Source: Brachionus koreanus | Taxonomy: Eukaryota > Rotifera > Eurotatoria > Ploima > Brachionidae | Assembly (NCBI GenBank): GCA_016987375.1 | Contig: PJRA01000555.1 | Span: forward strand, 1,085,316 to 1,149,315 | DNA length: 64,000 nt | Reading direction: 5' to 3' | Shown: positions 32,401 through 43,125 of the stretch, in pieces | Position numbering within the stretch: the first letter of the stretch is position 1 | Layout: each line of letters starts with the position of its first letter | Made by a program: the position numbers and the translations under genes | The notes under the pieces: generated by a model | Seen by the model: only the letters and a program-made list of their open reading frames with translations | Database searches by the model: none | Told to the model about the DNA's origin: nothing

Positions 32401-35400
32401 TCGGTATAGTGTTTTATAGACGAGCCAAATTCGAGGCCGCTCTAAAAGCAATGAACTGGTTGATTAAATGGGAAGATGTCAGCGCATCGATGCTTTCTGA
32501 TGAGAAACGAAAGCCCAACACAAAAAAGAAAAAGTCCTTGCTGAATAACAATGAGAACAAGAACGATCCAGAAGCGGTTTCGTTGACATCAATTGATCTA
32601 GGTTTAAACAATGCCAGAACTGTAGTGTACAAGGTAGATAGTGGAAAGTTATTTTTTTTTTTTGAATCTTTTTCTTAAAGCGAAATTGGTGTTTCATCAA
32701 AAAAATAAACAAGACTAAACTAGAAATAACTAGATCAATGCTTCTTGAAGTGAAGCGTCTAAAAGATCTTCAAAATGATCACATTACACGCTTTATAGGC
32801 ATTTGTCTTGATCCCAACAGACATTACATATTCACTGAATATTGCCAGAAAGGAAGTCTGCAGGTTTTGAAATTTAGTCAATTGTTAAAACAAAGTTTTA
32901 GTTTTTTTCTTTTTTCTCTCAAAGGATTTGTTAGAAAATCAACAGATTGAGCTTGAGCAAACATTTAAGCATCATTTAATTCACGATATACTCAAGGGAA
33001 TGTTGTTTATACACAGTTCAGAGATAAAGTGTCACGGAAATTTAACTAGTGCCAATTGTGTGGTAGACAGTAGATTTACTCTCAAGATAACCGATTTTGG
33101 TTTGCCTTTAATTCAATGGTCCGAAATAAACTCCGAAAAAGAATTTTATAAAAGTAATTATTTTAAATTTTATTTTATTAACTTTTAGCATTTGAAATAA
33201 GTGAAGATTATGAAAAAAGTCAAGAACAGACTTATTGTTAATATTTGGCATTTCTATTTTTAATATAATAGAATTTAATTTTTGTTTTTTTGACCTCCAA
33301 AAGAAAGATTCTTATATTTTATTTTATTCGGTATTGGGAAATTAAAATACAAATAAAACAAAAACTCAAAATGTAAGTTTGAACAATGAAAAAAAGAAAA
33401 TTTTTTTTCGTCAAAATCTAATACTAATGTGAAGCTGTATAGAACTTAAAAACTTATAAAAACCTATATAAACATATAAAAAACATGTTTTATTTTTTCT
33501 TTTTTAGAACTGAAATGATGTGTTAAAGATTATTAATCAATTTTTTTTTTAAAAACGATAAAATTAAAAAAAAATGAATAGGAAAAAAATCCAAAAAAAT
33601 TATTTGTTTCCTCCGTTTCTCTTAATAAAGTAATTCATTTGACAATTATCCATTAAAGCATAAAAAATTTAGCATAAAACAAGTCTAACATAAGTCTTGT
33701 AGTAATATGTTCTAGTAGTAATTTTTCATATATAAATGCTTGTTTTTCATTTATTAGACAGATCACAGATTCCAATTTAAAAATAAAAGTTTTTCTCAAC
33801 ACTTTAGTTTTCTCTTATTTGTTCTCTCAAATCAACTAGGGATGATTCGACCATCTGCCGCCCCAGTACAGACTTATCCAACAAATAAGAATATAGTCTA
33901 AACGCAGTAATAACAACGACCATTAAAGCTCTCTAAAGTATTATTTGTTGAAGCAAAGCTGGAAACTGAAGCGAAAATTTGCCAATTGTTTTATTCACTT
34001 TCAATACATTGTTTTTTAAAATAGTCAAAAAATGACTTAAGATCTGTGTTATTTTTTCCCATCGACTAAAGATTTTGATCTTGATTGAAAGAAATTTAGA
34101 ATCACTTTTTAGGCTTTCCACAGATTTTTTTATGCTTTAACACTAGAAGCACCAAGCATTTTTTCAGGTTTTTTTAATTCATAAATATTTTATAAAAAAA
34201 CTAAAATAATTTTATAAAGTAGTATCATTTTTTAAAGAAAATTTTAAAATCTACATAATTCAAAAAAGATATATTTATTTGAAAAATCCATTCAAAAGAT
34301 ATGAGGATTTAAAAATTTTTCAAACGAGTCAAAATGACTCGTTTGGTGCTTCTAGTGTTAATAAAAAAAGTTCGATAAAAAAAATCTTAACTTTTTATTC
34401 GTTATGCGATGGTTTAATTTCTTATGCTTTGTTATTTTTTTTTATGCCTCAAAACCCCTGGTCCCCTAAAATATAAGTTTTATTTATGTTTTAATGTGTT
34501 TTATAAGTTTTAGTTTTATATAACTTCACATTACTAAATTTAATTTGGTCATCAATTTCCCTTTTAATTAATTGATAATAAAAGTATGTTGTAACTATTT
34601 TAGTCTTTTTATTTTTGAAAAATTTTTTAAATCAGTTCAGAATAAACTAAAAAGAAAACAAAATAGATCAATCAGCAAGTTAATTGCTTATCATGAGTCG
34701 TTGAAATGAAAATAATTCGTTAAGCAGACTTAATTGAAAAGAAAAAATTAAATTAGAAAGCAAAAAGCTTTTAAATAATCAGAAAAATGATGCAATCATA
34801 TTTTTATTTTAAACCAAAATCTATCATCAGGTTAATTTTAGCAAAAGAGTTCATTTACGTCTATGCAATAAATATATTTTTTCTTGTATTACTTTAAAAT
34901 TCCAATAAATAAACAAAAATCTCTTTTTATTTTTAAGTTGAGCTCTAAATTCTAAATTAGAAATTGGGTTAGAAAATAAACAAAAATTAAATTTTGAAGC
35001 TAAAATTTATTTTTCTTTTTTTTTTTTAAGAACAATTATGGAAAGCGCCAGAGCTTCAGTTCAATTACACAGGCGGTCTTTTTCAGAATCTGGGTACGCA
35101 AAGAGGCGACGTGTACAGTTTTGCCATAATAGTTCAGGAAATATTCTATCGCAAAGGCGTATTCTATTTGACTGACGAAGACAAAGACATGAACTTCCCA
35201 AACTATTTTGTCGATAATGACATAACTGGCCAAAAAGAGCCCATAACCTATTTTGACATTTGCCTAAAAGTTAAGAGCGGTCTGAGACCATCTCTGGAAA
35301 GCGGCATTTGTTCAAAAGAGATAATCGAGCTGCTTAAAAAATGCTGGTCGGACAATGCACAGGAAAGGCCCGACTTTACCACAATCAGAGATATAATGCG

Positions 35401-36275
35401 AAAAACAATCAAGTATAGTTTTTTTCAGATTTTATTTAATAAAAATTTTAAAAAAAATTCTTTTTTTTTCTTAATTATAGTAAAATAAAATTTTATTTTT
35501 AAGAATATCTGGCAATATACTTGATAATTTATTGAATCGTATGGAAAAATATGCTAATAATTTAGAAGACTTGGTTAGAGAGAGAACAGAAGCGTGCGAA
35601 AATGAGCGCGTGCGAGCCGAACAATTGCTCTATCGGCTCTTGCCGACAACAGTGGCGGCCCAATTGATGAAAGGCAATGAAGTAAAGGCCGAATCGTTCA
35701 GCACAGTGACCATTTATTTTAGCGACATTTGCGGTTTTACTAAAATATCTGCCGAAAGTACACCCATGCAAGTTGTTCAACTGCTCAACGGACTTTACAC
35801 TTTGTTTGATTCAATTATAGAAAGCTTTGATGTTTATAAAGTAGAGACTATTGGAGATGCGTATATGGTTGTGTCCGGTCTGCCTCAGCGACACGAAAAC
35901 CATGCCAGAGAAATAGCTAGAATGTCTTTGGCCTTGTTGGAAAATGTAGAATACTTTAAAATACCCCATTTGCCTGAAAAACAGCTAGAGCTTAGAATTG
36001 GACTGCACACGGGTCCATGTGTTGCTGGAGTAGTAGGTCTTAAAATGCCCAGATACTGTTTGTTCGGCGACACAGTAAATACTGCGTCTAGAATGGAATC
36101 GAATGGAAAGCCATTAAGAATACATATAAGTCCTCAGACCAAACAAGAGTTGGACAAGTACGGCACATTTAATATTAGATTTAGGGGTCCTGTTGAAATG
36201 AAAGGAAAAGGTGTCATAGAGACTTATTGGCTTCTTGGTGAAAATGGAAAGCTTATTGATCAACATGAAAGCTAA
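29452..36275 (+). CDS. Receptor guanylate cyclase, natriuretic peptide receptor type
   Basis: Seven exons: 29452-29768, 29826-30877, 32335-32633, 32681-32863, 32925-33153, 35031-35412, 35504-36275. They join in frame to 1077 residues, close to human NPR1/NPR2. It makes cGMP from GTP. Signal peptide ([18 protein letters not shown]), extracellular ligand-binding domain (about 25-430, with [19 protein letters not shown] across the first junction), one membrane span (about 461-485), a kinase-like domain lacking the catalytic HRD ([18 protein letters not shown]), a dimerisation coiled coil ([19 protein letters not shown]) and the cyclase domain ([36 protein letters not shown]). The specificity pair, Glu in VETIGD and Cys in [15 protein letters not shown], indicates GTP rather than ATP. 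Introns 2 (1.46 kb) and 5 (1.88 kb) carry repeats. The ligand is unknown. Confidence 0.94.
31246..31330 (+). mobile_element. tRNA-derived SINE, decayed copy A
   Basis: A-box-like TAGTCGAATGGTCTG at about 31254 and B-box-like AGGCTTCAAAAT at about 31296. The sequence between them (GTTAGTCTTGCAAGCAAAGG) matches the SINE at 45470. In intron 2 of the guanylate cyclase. Confidence 0.6.
31955..31995 (-). repeat. Retroelement 3' end with hairpin and A/T tail, minus strand
   Basis: (ATT)n at 31950-31965, then TTTCAATGAACGCCTTTTAGG. Its reverse complement matches the 22985 repeat. In intron 2 of the guanylate cyclase. Confidence 0.55.
34141..34357. mobile_element. piggyBac-like MITE, family A, copy 2
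   Basis: 217 bp between TTAA sites (34137-34140, 34358-34361). Ends CACTAGAAGCACCAAGC and GACTCGTTTGGTGCTTCTAG match copy 1 at 25571. The centre differs, lacking the long palindrome. In intron 5 of the guanylate cyclase. Confidence 0.85.
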
Positions 36276-36519
36276 GGTGATTTAGTGAAAGTTTTTTGTT
36301 TGACATTCAAAAACTCGGTGCCGTGTTTCCGATCAGATACATCTTTTTTTATTTTTTCTTTCAGATAGTGTTCTAAATTATGTACTTTTTGTTTTTTTTG
36401 TTTTCATTTTATTTTTATTAATAATAAAAATTTTGAATTGTTTAATAGTTTAATTTAATTTGAATTATTTAATTTTATTATAATTAAAATTTATAATATT
36501 TGCACTTAAAGTTTTCATT

Positions 36520-37260
36520 TTATAGAATTTTTTAAAATTCATGGCAAGATGAAACAAAAAGAAAACAGATTTAAAACCGACAATGCATAACCAAGAAATT
36601 AAATGTGTCAATAAATTAAAATAACTTGGAGTAATTCTGAATGAAAAGAACAATAACAAAGACCAAATCGATACAAGAATAAAAACAGCTTTCAAATCAT
36701 TTTATACCTTAAAGAACCTACAAATCGACAATAAATATCTAGAAACGAAAATTAAAATACACTTGTTTATTAGACCCACATTTATCTATGGGTTTGAAAA
36801 CTTCGTCCTTAGCAAAAGTCAAATAAAAAAATTGCAGACAACTGAGGCGACAATGATTAAGAAAATACTTAGTCTTCAATAGACATCAAGATCAAGTAAT
36901 CTTCTTAGTGCACTTGGTTTAGAGAAGATGGAAGAAAAACTTCTCAGAGGAAAAATTCTCTTCATTTAAAGACACTAAAAAAATAAAATGATAATGGATG
37001 CATTAAAACAACTCGAAAGAAACACACAAGACCAACTTAGCACAAAATCAATATTTAGAGAATTGAANNNNNNNNNNNNNNNNNNNNNNNNNNNNNNNNN
37101 NNNNTCAAACAATGCTTAGAAAATATAGGAAATGGGACTTATAGAAAAATGCTTATAAAATTAACTAAGTCCCATTAAATTAAAGCATAAGAAAGAAAAT
37201 ATATTACCTGTTGTGGATAATATAGTACCTGTATATCTAGATATATCATTTTGAAGAGCA
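36520..37260 (+). mobile_element. LINE relic, reverse transcriptase C-terminal region
   Basis: From about 36605: LGVILNEKNNNKDQIDTRIK, AFKSFYTLKNLQIDNKYLET, IHLFIRPTFIYGFENF, MIKKILSLQ and SSNLLSALGLEKMEEK, with stops between. This matches the thumb and C-terminal blocks of non-LTR reverse transcriptases (LGV..D; LY.S.....I.YG.E; L..LGL..ME). A 36-base gap (37069-37104) interrupts it. A short relative is at about 55860-55900. Confidence 0.75.
37069..37104. other. Assembly gap (N)
   Basis: 36 unknown bases inside the LINE relic. Confidence 0.99.
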
Positions 37261-37647
37261 TTCAATTCTGTTTAATTAAATATATAAAATGACTTGAAGT
37301 TTGTGTATTGCTAAAGAAATAGAACCAAAAATTTCAAACCATTTTAAAAAATACAAGACTCTATGATTCACCAAAATTATGATATTTGTTTCGATGTCGT
37401 ACTTGTTGGAATCGATTTGATGTGTAATCAAATAGCTCACGTGGTCAAAATTGCTTTTATTTTTTAATTAATTAAAAAAAAAACTATCTCATAGAATTAT
37501 CAAAAATTTTAGAGCAGCAAATTTCCATTAAATTAAAAAAAAAAGTCTAAAAATCATAAACATGATCAGAATTTAAATTTTTTATCTCAGAAAAGTTTAT
37601 CATTAGAAAATTAGAAAAATGGATTTTTTTGTTAAGGTTGTTTAAAA

Positions 37648-38580
37648 ATGAGATTTAAATTTTCTAGAATTATAAGTTTATTATGTTTCTTTGTGATTTT
37701 TTATCTGACCATAAGACTGTTCTCAGTTGACTTAGACACACACATGAATCAACTATCGTTGATCAATTACAGTCATCAATTAGACCAGCTTAACAACTTT
37801 CTTCTGCATCCAGCTATATTCATCGGTGGATCAATGAGCTCAGGCACTTCGTTGGTACGTTCAATATTGGACGTGCATCCATCAGTCAAGTGCGGACCTG
37901 AAACAAAATTTATTAATTTAATTTTGGACTATTTGAAAAGCGTTTACACTAAAGGAAAAGGTTCTTTGAATTTTATGAGAGCAGCTGGCGTAAAAAATGA
38001 AACTTTGGACAGATCAATTGGCCTAGCTGTTTATTATGTAATGCTTATGAACGTGGAAAGAAATGTTGAACGTTTGTGTAACAAAGAAACAAGCAATAGA
38101 CGTCATATTGAATTTTTTAAAAAAACTTTTCCTAACTCAAAGTTTATTCTGGTAATTAGAGATGGCAGAGAAGTAGCTTATTCTCTAATAAAGCGAACAA
38201 AAGAGCGAGCTAATTTTAAAAGTTTTTTAAATATTTTGATGACATGGAACCAGGATAATATTGATTCATACAACCAATGTGTCAGATCTGGCAGCGATTA
38301 TTGTTTGACTGTGAGATATGAGAATTTGGTGACTAATCCCGAAGTAGAGATTAGAAAAATGATCAATTTTTTGGGGGTAGAATGGAACGATAGAGTTTTG
38401 AATCATGAAAAATATGTCAAAAGTGATGTAAAGATGTCCGATACTGAATGGTCTAGAGCTGAAATGCAGAAAAAAATTTACACAAATTCGTTAAAAAATT
38501 GGGTTGGCAATGTACCTGGCTATGATGAAAAAATTGTTGCAGAAAAAATAAGCTTACTTAAATTTTTCAATTACATTTAA
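37648..38580 (+). CDS. Protein-tyrosine sulfotransferase-like type II membrane protein
   Basis: Intronless, 310 residues (TPST1/2 about 370). A short basic N-terminus and a membrane anchor (7-24) predict a Golgi lumenal enzyme that moves sulfate from PAPS to a protein acceptor. The 5'-phosphosulfate loop IFIGGSMSSGTSLVRSILD (57-75) and KCGPETKF (81-88) align with the TPST block FIGGVPRSGTTL..RCGEETR. The 3'-phosphate loop is ILVIRDGREVAYSL (167-180), and YCLTVRYENLVTNP follows. Odd points: the arginine of RSGTT (R78 in human TPST2) is Ser64, and R101 of GEETR is Lys87, while the catalytic-base glutamate (E99) is kept as E85. It may act on a different acceptor, or be weak. Another Golgi sulfotransferase subfamily is the alternative. 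Confidence 0.82.
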   Translation: MRFKFSRIISLLCFFVIFYLTIRLFSVDLDTHMNQLSLINYSHQLDQLNNFLLHPAIFIGGSMSSGTSLVRSILDVHPSVKCGPETKFINLILDYLKSVYTKGKGSLNFMRAAGVKNETLDRSIGLAVYYVMLMNVERNVERLCNKETSNRRHIEFFKKTFPNSKFILVIRDGREVAYSLIKRTKERANFKSFLNILMTWNQDNIDSYNQCVRSGSDYCLTVRYENLVTNPEVEIRKMINFLGVEWNDRVLNHEKYVKSDVKMSDTEWSRAEMQKKIYTNSLKNWVGNVPGYDEKIVAEKISLLKFFNYI

Positions 38581-41500
38581 AATTCATTAATAAAATTTTT
38601 TAAAATGCCAATTTATTTTTTTTTTCCATATAAAAAATTAACTTAAAAGAAATGAAAAAATTTTCTCGTCTTAAATGATGTTTTTTATCTAAGTTGAAAA
38701 AATTATGTGTATTTGTTGCATTGAACCAGGTGTGTTGAATAAAAAGTTTTTAATAACATCTAATTTAAATTCAAATGCTTCTAAAATTTTAATTTGAAAA
38801 AAAAAATTTATAAAGTTTTTCATTTTTTCAAACAAAATTTTTTTTTCTACTAAAAGTTAATAACCAAGCTTTGTATAAATTATTCAAGATATTTTAAAAA
38901 AAAAATACAACCTAGTAATAAAATTGAAGAAATTTTTTGTTTTCGCTAACTAAAAAGTTGGCAAACAATAAGAATTAGGCCAATGTGAAGATTAAACTCT
39001 AAGATTTAGATCAAAAAGATCATATTTTTTTTTTGATAAAATTTTGAGTTTTTCCGATTTAATTAGTAACATGGAAAAAAATGAAATCTGAGTCATCCTT
39101 GCCACAACAAAAAAAGAGCGTTAATTTTCATCTAAATTTTGTGTAAAAGAGAAAACAGGGAAAAATTTAGACTCTTTTTGAATAGGCACGATTTATTTGA
39201 GAAAAATTTTTTTTAATGAATTTTAAAAAGCTATCTTTTCTCCAACTAAATTGACATATTTTTCTTTTTAACTTAATTATGTTATGTCAAAAATGTCAAG
39301 CTAGTATGTAATTACGAAATAGAAAAAATTTTCAAATTCATTTATTCTTTTATTTTTTTATCAAACCATATTTGAAATTTTTATCATAAAAAAAAATTAT
39401 TTTTAAAGATAATTCAAAGGTGTAAATAAAAAATACTTAATTGATAAAATTAAGAAGCGTCTAGCTATTGTTTAGAAAGACCAAATTTAAGCAATTTTAC
39501 GCTTAATTGTTCTATTGTATGAGCTTAATTGCACCTAGTACCAAATTAAATGAATAATATACAATTTAAGTTTGAATATCAAACTAAGTAAAAATAAATT
39601 TTGCTTTCTTTTTTGTTAATAATTCAAAGTTGCCAAGAAAATAAAAACTTTCTTAATCTTATCTTAATTTAAAATGATTAATTTTTATATGTTTTATCTG
39701 GTTTTTAATTTTTTTATTAAGTTTTAAAATTAGAAACACTTTAAAATTTAAAATAGTGTGCAAAATAAAAAAATTATTCTTTTATTCGAGATTATCAATA
39801 ATCTACGAATAACTGATAATCAGGTTACATAATGCTAGTCTTATCAGTAAATCTAGGCGTTCAGTGTGGCCCCTGCCATAGAAAATAATTGAATTTTTTT
39901 CATATGGTTTCGTTTGGATTTTGTTGTGCGTTCAATTTTCATTCATTCATATTTTTGGCCAACTCTTAAGCTAAAATTTTGTTCTAAGAGCGCTTTTTTT
40001 TTATTTCAATTTATTTTCAATTTTTTTTTTCATTCTAAATATATTTTAATTTTAATTAGGAAAAAATAGCACTAGGGCAAATTTGAAACTCAATTGTTTA
40101 CAAACCTTTTAAAAAAGGTTGTTATAAAATATTTAAATATTATTGATTCTTGTTAAGGGCGAATACCAGAATTTTTTTCAAACCAACTAAAATTTTATTA
40201 AAATTTTTTCTTTTTTTTTTTGCTAAAAATCAATATAAAGTTAAGAATAATTTTTTCCATTCATTTTTGAATGACAAAAATTAGAATGAATGAATAATAA
40301 AGACCTAGTAACATAAATGATTTAAAAAAAGCATGGCTTTCTGTTAATATTTAAATGTGTTTTAAGCGAGCCTCGAAATTCACAGTAAAAATTAAACATT
40401 TTATTGAATAAGAATTATTGATTTTTAGAAATAAGTCTAATTGTACATTATAATTATTATAAAAAGGTGAAAATTTTTAAAAGACTCGTGACATTATTCA
40501 ATTTGTTTTAGCTTTGAAGGTTACTTTTTTTTTTTTAATTCTCAAAAAAAAAGTAGTTTTTTTAAAAATTAAATCTAATAAAAATTTAAAAATATTCATT
40601 TTTATTTGGATAAGAAATCAGTTTTAAATATTTATTTAATAAAAATAAAGACGAGAATATCAATTTATATTATGTATTTATAATATAAGAATATAATATT
40701 TAAATGTTAATAAAAATTTTTGTTAGGCTCAGTCTGTGGCAACAAATATGAAAATTTTATAGATAAAGGAATTGAATTTAAAAGAATTGTTAAAATTCAG
40801 AGAAAATATTTTTTTCTCTTAGCGACATGTTGCTTGAATCGTTGGATGCTTCAGATCACATTAATTATTTTTTTCGGTGCTTACTAATAGATATTTAGAA
40901 TAACTAAGATTTTATCTATGGACCGAAATGAGAATCTTATAGGCCTTACAAGATCTTGTTTAAGAAAATTATATTTACTTTAATATTTTTTGTTTAAAGT
41001 AAACTCCTGACTAATACATAGTATGACTTCAAGTTTTAGAATTTAAAAAATACAGAATTTTATGACTCAACATAATAACTAAATGAGTCATTCAAAGTTT
41101 AGTATGATTTATTGACCTTTTTTTTTATTTAGTCTAGTAAATTTAATAAATATAAATGGAACAGTAGATGAAATACACCGTTGTTTACACTTCTATGTCT
41201 GTAAATTTCTTTATGGATATTTTTTTTAATTGAATTAAATGATTAAATGCATAAGAAAAAACGGAAAAGAAGGGTCTAAAATCGAATCTATTATGATGGT
41301 TTTTTGTGTTGTTTCACATTTTCTCATGTGTGTTTTGATTTCTATTCAAAACACACATCGTCTTAATTATTGTTTGTTTTGTTATTAGCTACTAGTTAAT
41401 CTGTATATTTCTTGTTTATTTCTTGTCAAAGTCATCTTTTAGAACTTGTATACAGTTTTGTACTATGCTGTTCTTGTGATTTTTTTTTCATTTATATTTT

Positions 41501-41653
41501 AATTGATTTAAACATTTTTTAACTTTTTTTTTTAAATAAAAATCTAAAATCAAATAAATAATGAAATTAAATAATTTTTATTTTTATGTAAAAAAAGTAA
41601 AAAATGCGAGTTTAAAAAGACTAAAGTTAAAGGTCATTATTTGTATTAAAAAT
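38581..41653. other. Large AT-rich intergenic region
   Basis: Three kilobases without an ORF, RNA gene or repeat match that I can support. Poly-A and poly-T runs dominate. Confidence 0.5.
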
Positions 41654-42458
41654 CAGAGTTGTTTAAATGCCCAAAATTAAAGTCCAAGTCCGGACTTAAA
41701 ATTTTATTTTTTTCCTAAAAACTTTTTTGAAATTTTGATCATTAACTTCAACATGTTATCTATATTTAGTATTTAACTACCTTCGACTATTTTGAAGCTA
41801 TAAGTTCACTATTGATTTAACTACTTTCGGAAAAACGTCATTTTATGTAAAGATCATTTTTTTAATTAAAGACAGGTTAATTCTGTTTTCTGAATTTTTA
41901 GCGATGGTAATATGCCAAAACTCCATTATTCCGGAAATATTTGGTGTTGTTACTTTTTTTTTAAATTTAATGTTGAGGTCTCACGCGTGAGTGCTTGAGC
42001 CTAACGGTTTATATTTTCTTTTTAAGTAATAAAACTTTTATAGTCTATTAATACGGTTTGGGTTTTGAATAAGAAACAATTTATAATTGTGGTTTAAACA
42101 TTTATTAAATTTTTTCGAGACAATTTTGAAAAAAAGAGAATTATAAGTAACAAAAAAATAACAAAAACAATCACTAGTCCTTAACCGAAGTTAAGTACTA
42201 TTGAAATCATGCTATAAGAGTGAGGAGCTACGGTTTAGTCCGCAACATTAAACTAAAACCATATTTTGAAATGCTTTAATACATTTTTATTTTCGATTAT
42301 GAAGACTTTAATTTTGAAATTTTTATTCTTTAATCTATTAATTAAAAGAAAAAATTTTAATTTAAAATCGTTATTAATAAAGATTTTCTTTTGTAAAAAA
42401 AAAAATAAATTTAAAAGTCCGGGCTTGGACTTTAATTTTGGACATTTAAACAACTCTG
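41654..42458. mobile_element. hAT-like non-autonomous element, 805 bp
   Basis: Terminal inverted repeats of about 55 bp start CAGAGTTGTTTAAATGCCCA and end with the complement (GGACATTTAAACAACTCTG). They also share AAAGTCCAAG and CCGGACTT. The flanking 8-mers are TTAAAAAT (41646-41653) and TTACAAAT (42459-42466), a target-site duplication with one change. CAG-type ends with 8-bp duplications are hAT hallmarks. No transposase. The inside contains a 5S-rRNA-like stretch near 42170-42235. Confidence 0.85.
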
Positions 42459-42466
42459 TTACAAAT

Positions 42467-43125
42467 TACATAATTAAATTAGACAGAATAGAATAATGAA
42501 AAAAAAATTAAGCTCAAATGACTTCTTTTGTCCATGTATGCATTAAATTAACTTAGCTCTAATGATAACATAGAGTATTGAAAAAGATATTGTTAAGAGA
42601 CTTTTATAATTAATGAAAAGAGCAAATACTATTTTTGGTATATTTGTTTATCGGACTGATTGTACGCGCACATAAATTATTAAAAAAAATAAATAAAAAA
42701 AGAATATTTTTGCTCGCCAGTCATACCAGACAGGCCAATAGTGTTGGCCTAGCATCGATCGGACTAATAGCAAGTCAATTTAGTTGTATATCAAAACTCA
42801 ATCAATCAGTCATAAATTTTATTTGTTTGTACACACAAACAACAAACACTAGAAAAAAAAATCCAATTTTCCGTCTAACAAAAAAGAAAAAATTCAATTA
42901 TATAGACCTAACTAATCTAACATATACTCATTGAAGAGAATAAAAAAAAAAAGAGAAGCGACAATATTCATTCACAAAGATCTAATTATAAATTTTAGAA
43001 ACAAAAAAAAAAAAAAATAAAAAAAAAAAAATTTTTTTTTTCTAATTAATTTTAGATATTGAGAATAATTAAACTAGTAATAATAAAAAATAGTAATAAA
43101 AAAAAGAAATAAAAATACGAATGAG
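42467..43125. other. Upstream region of the MICAL gene
   Basis: AT-rich with long A and T runs near 43000-43045. An ATG at 43121 is followed at once by a stop, so it is a minimal upstream ORF ahead of the real start at 43126. Confidence 0.5.

Noticed and set aside
42253..42496. Overlapping ORFs on both strands at the right end of the hAT-like element
   Set aside because: Lys/Phe/Asn-rich chance frames over the terminal repeat; no transposase motif.
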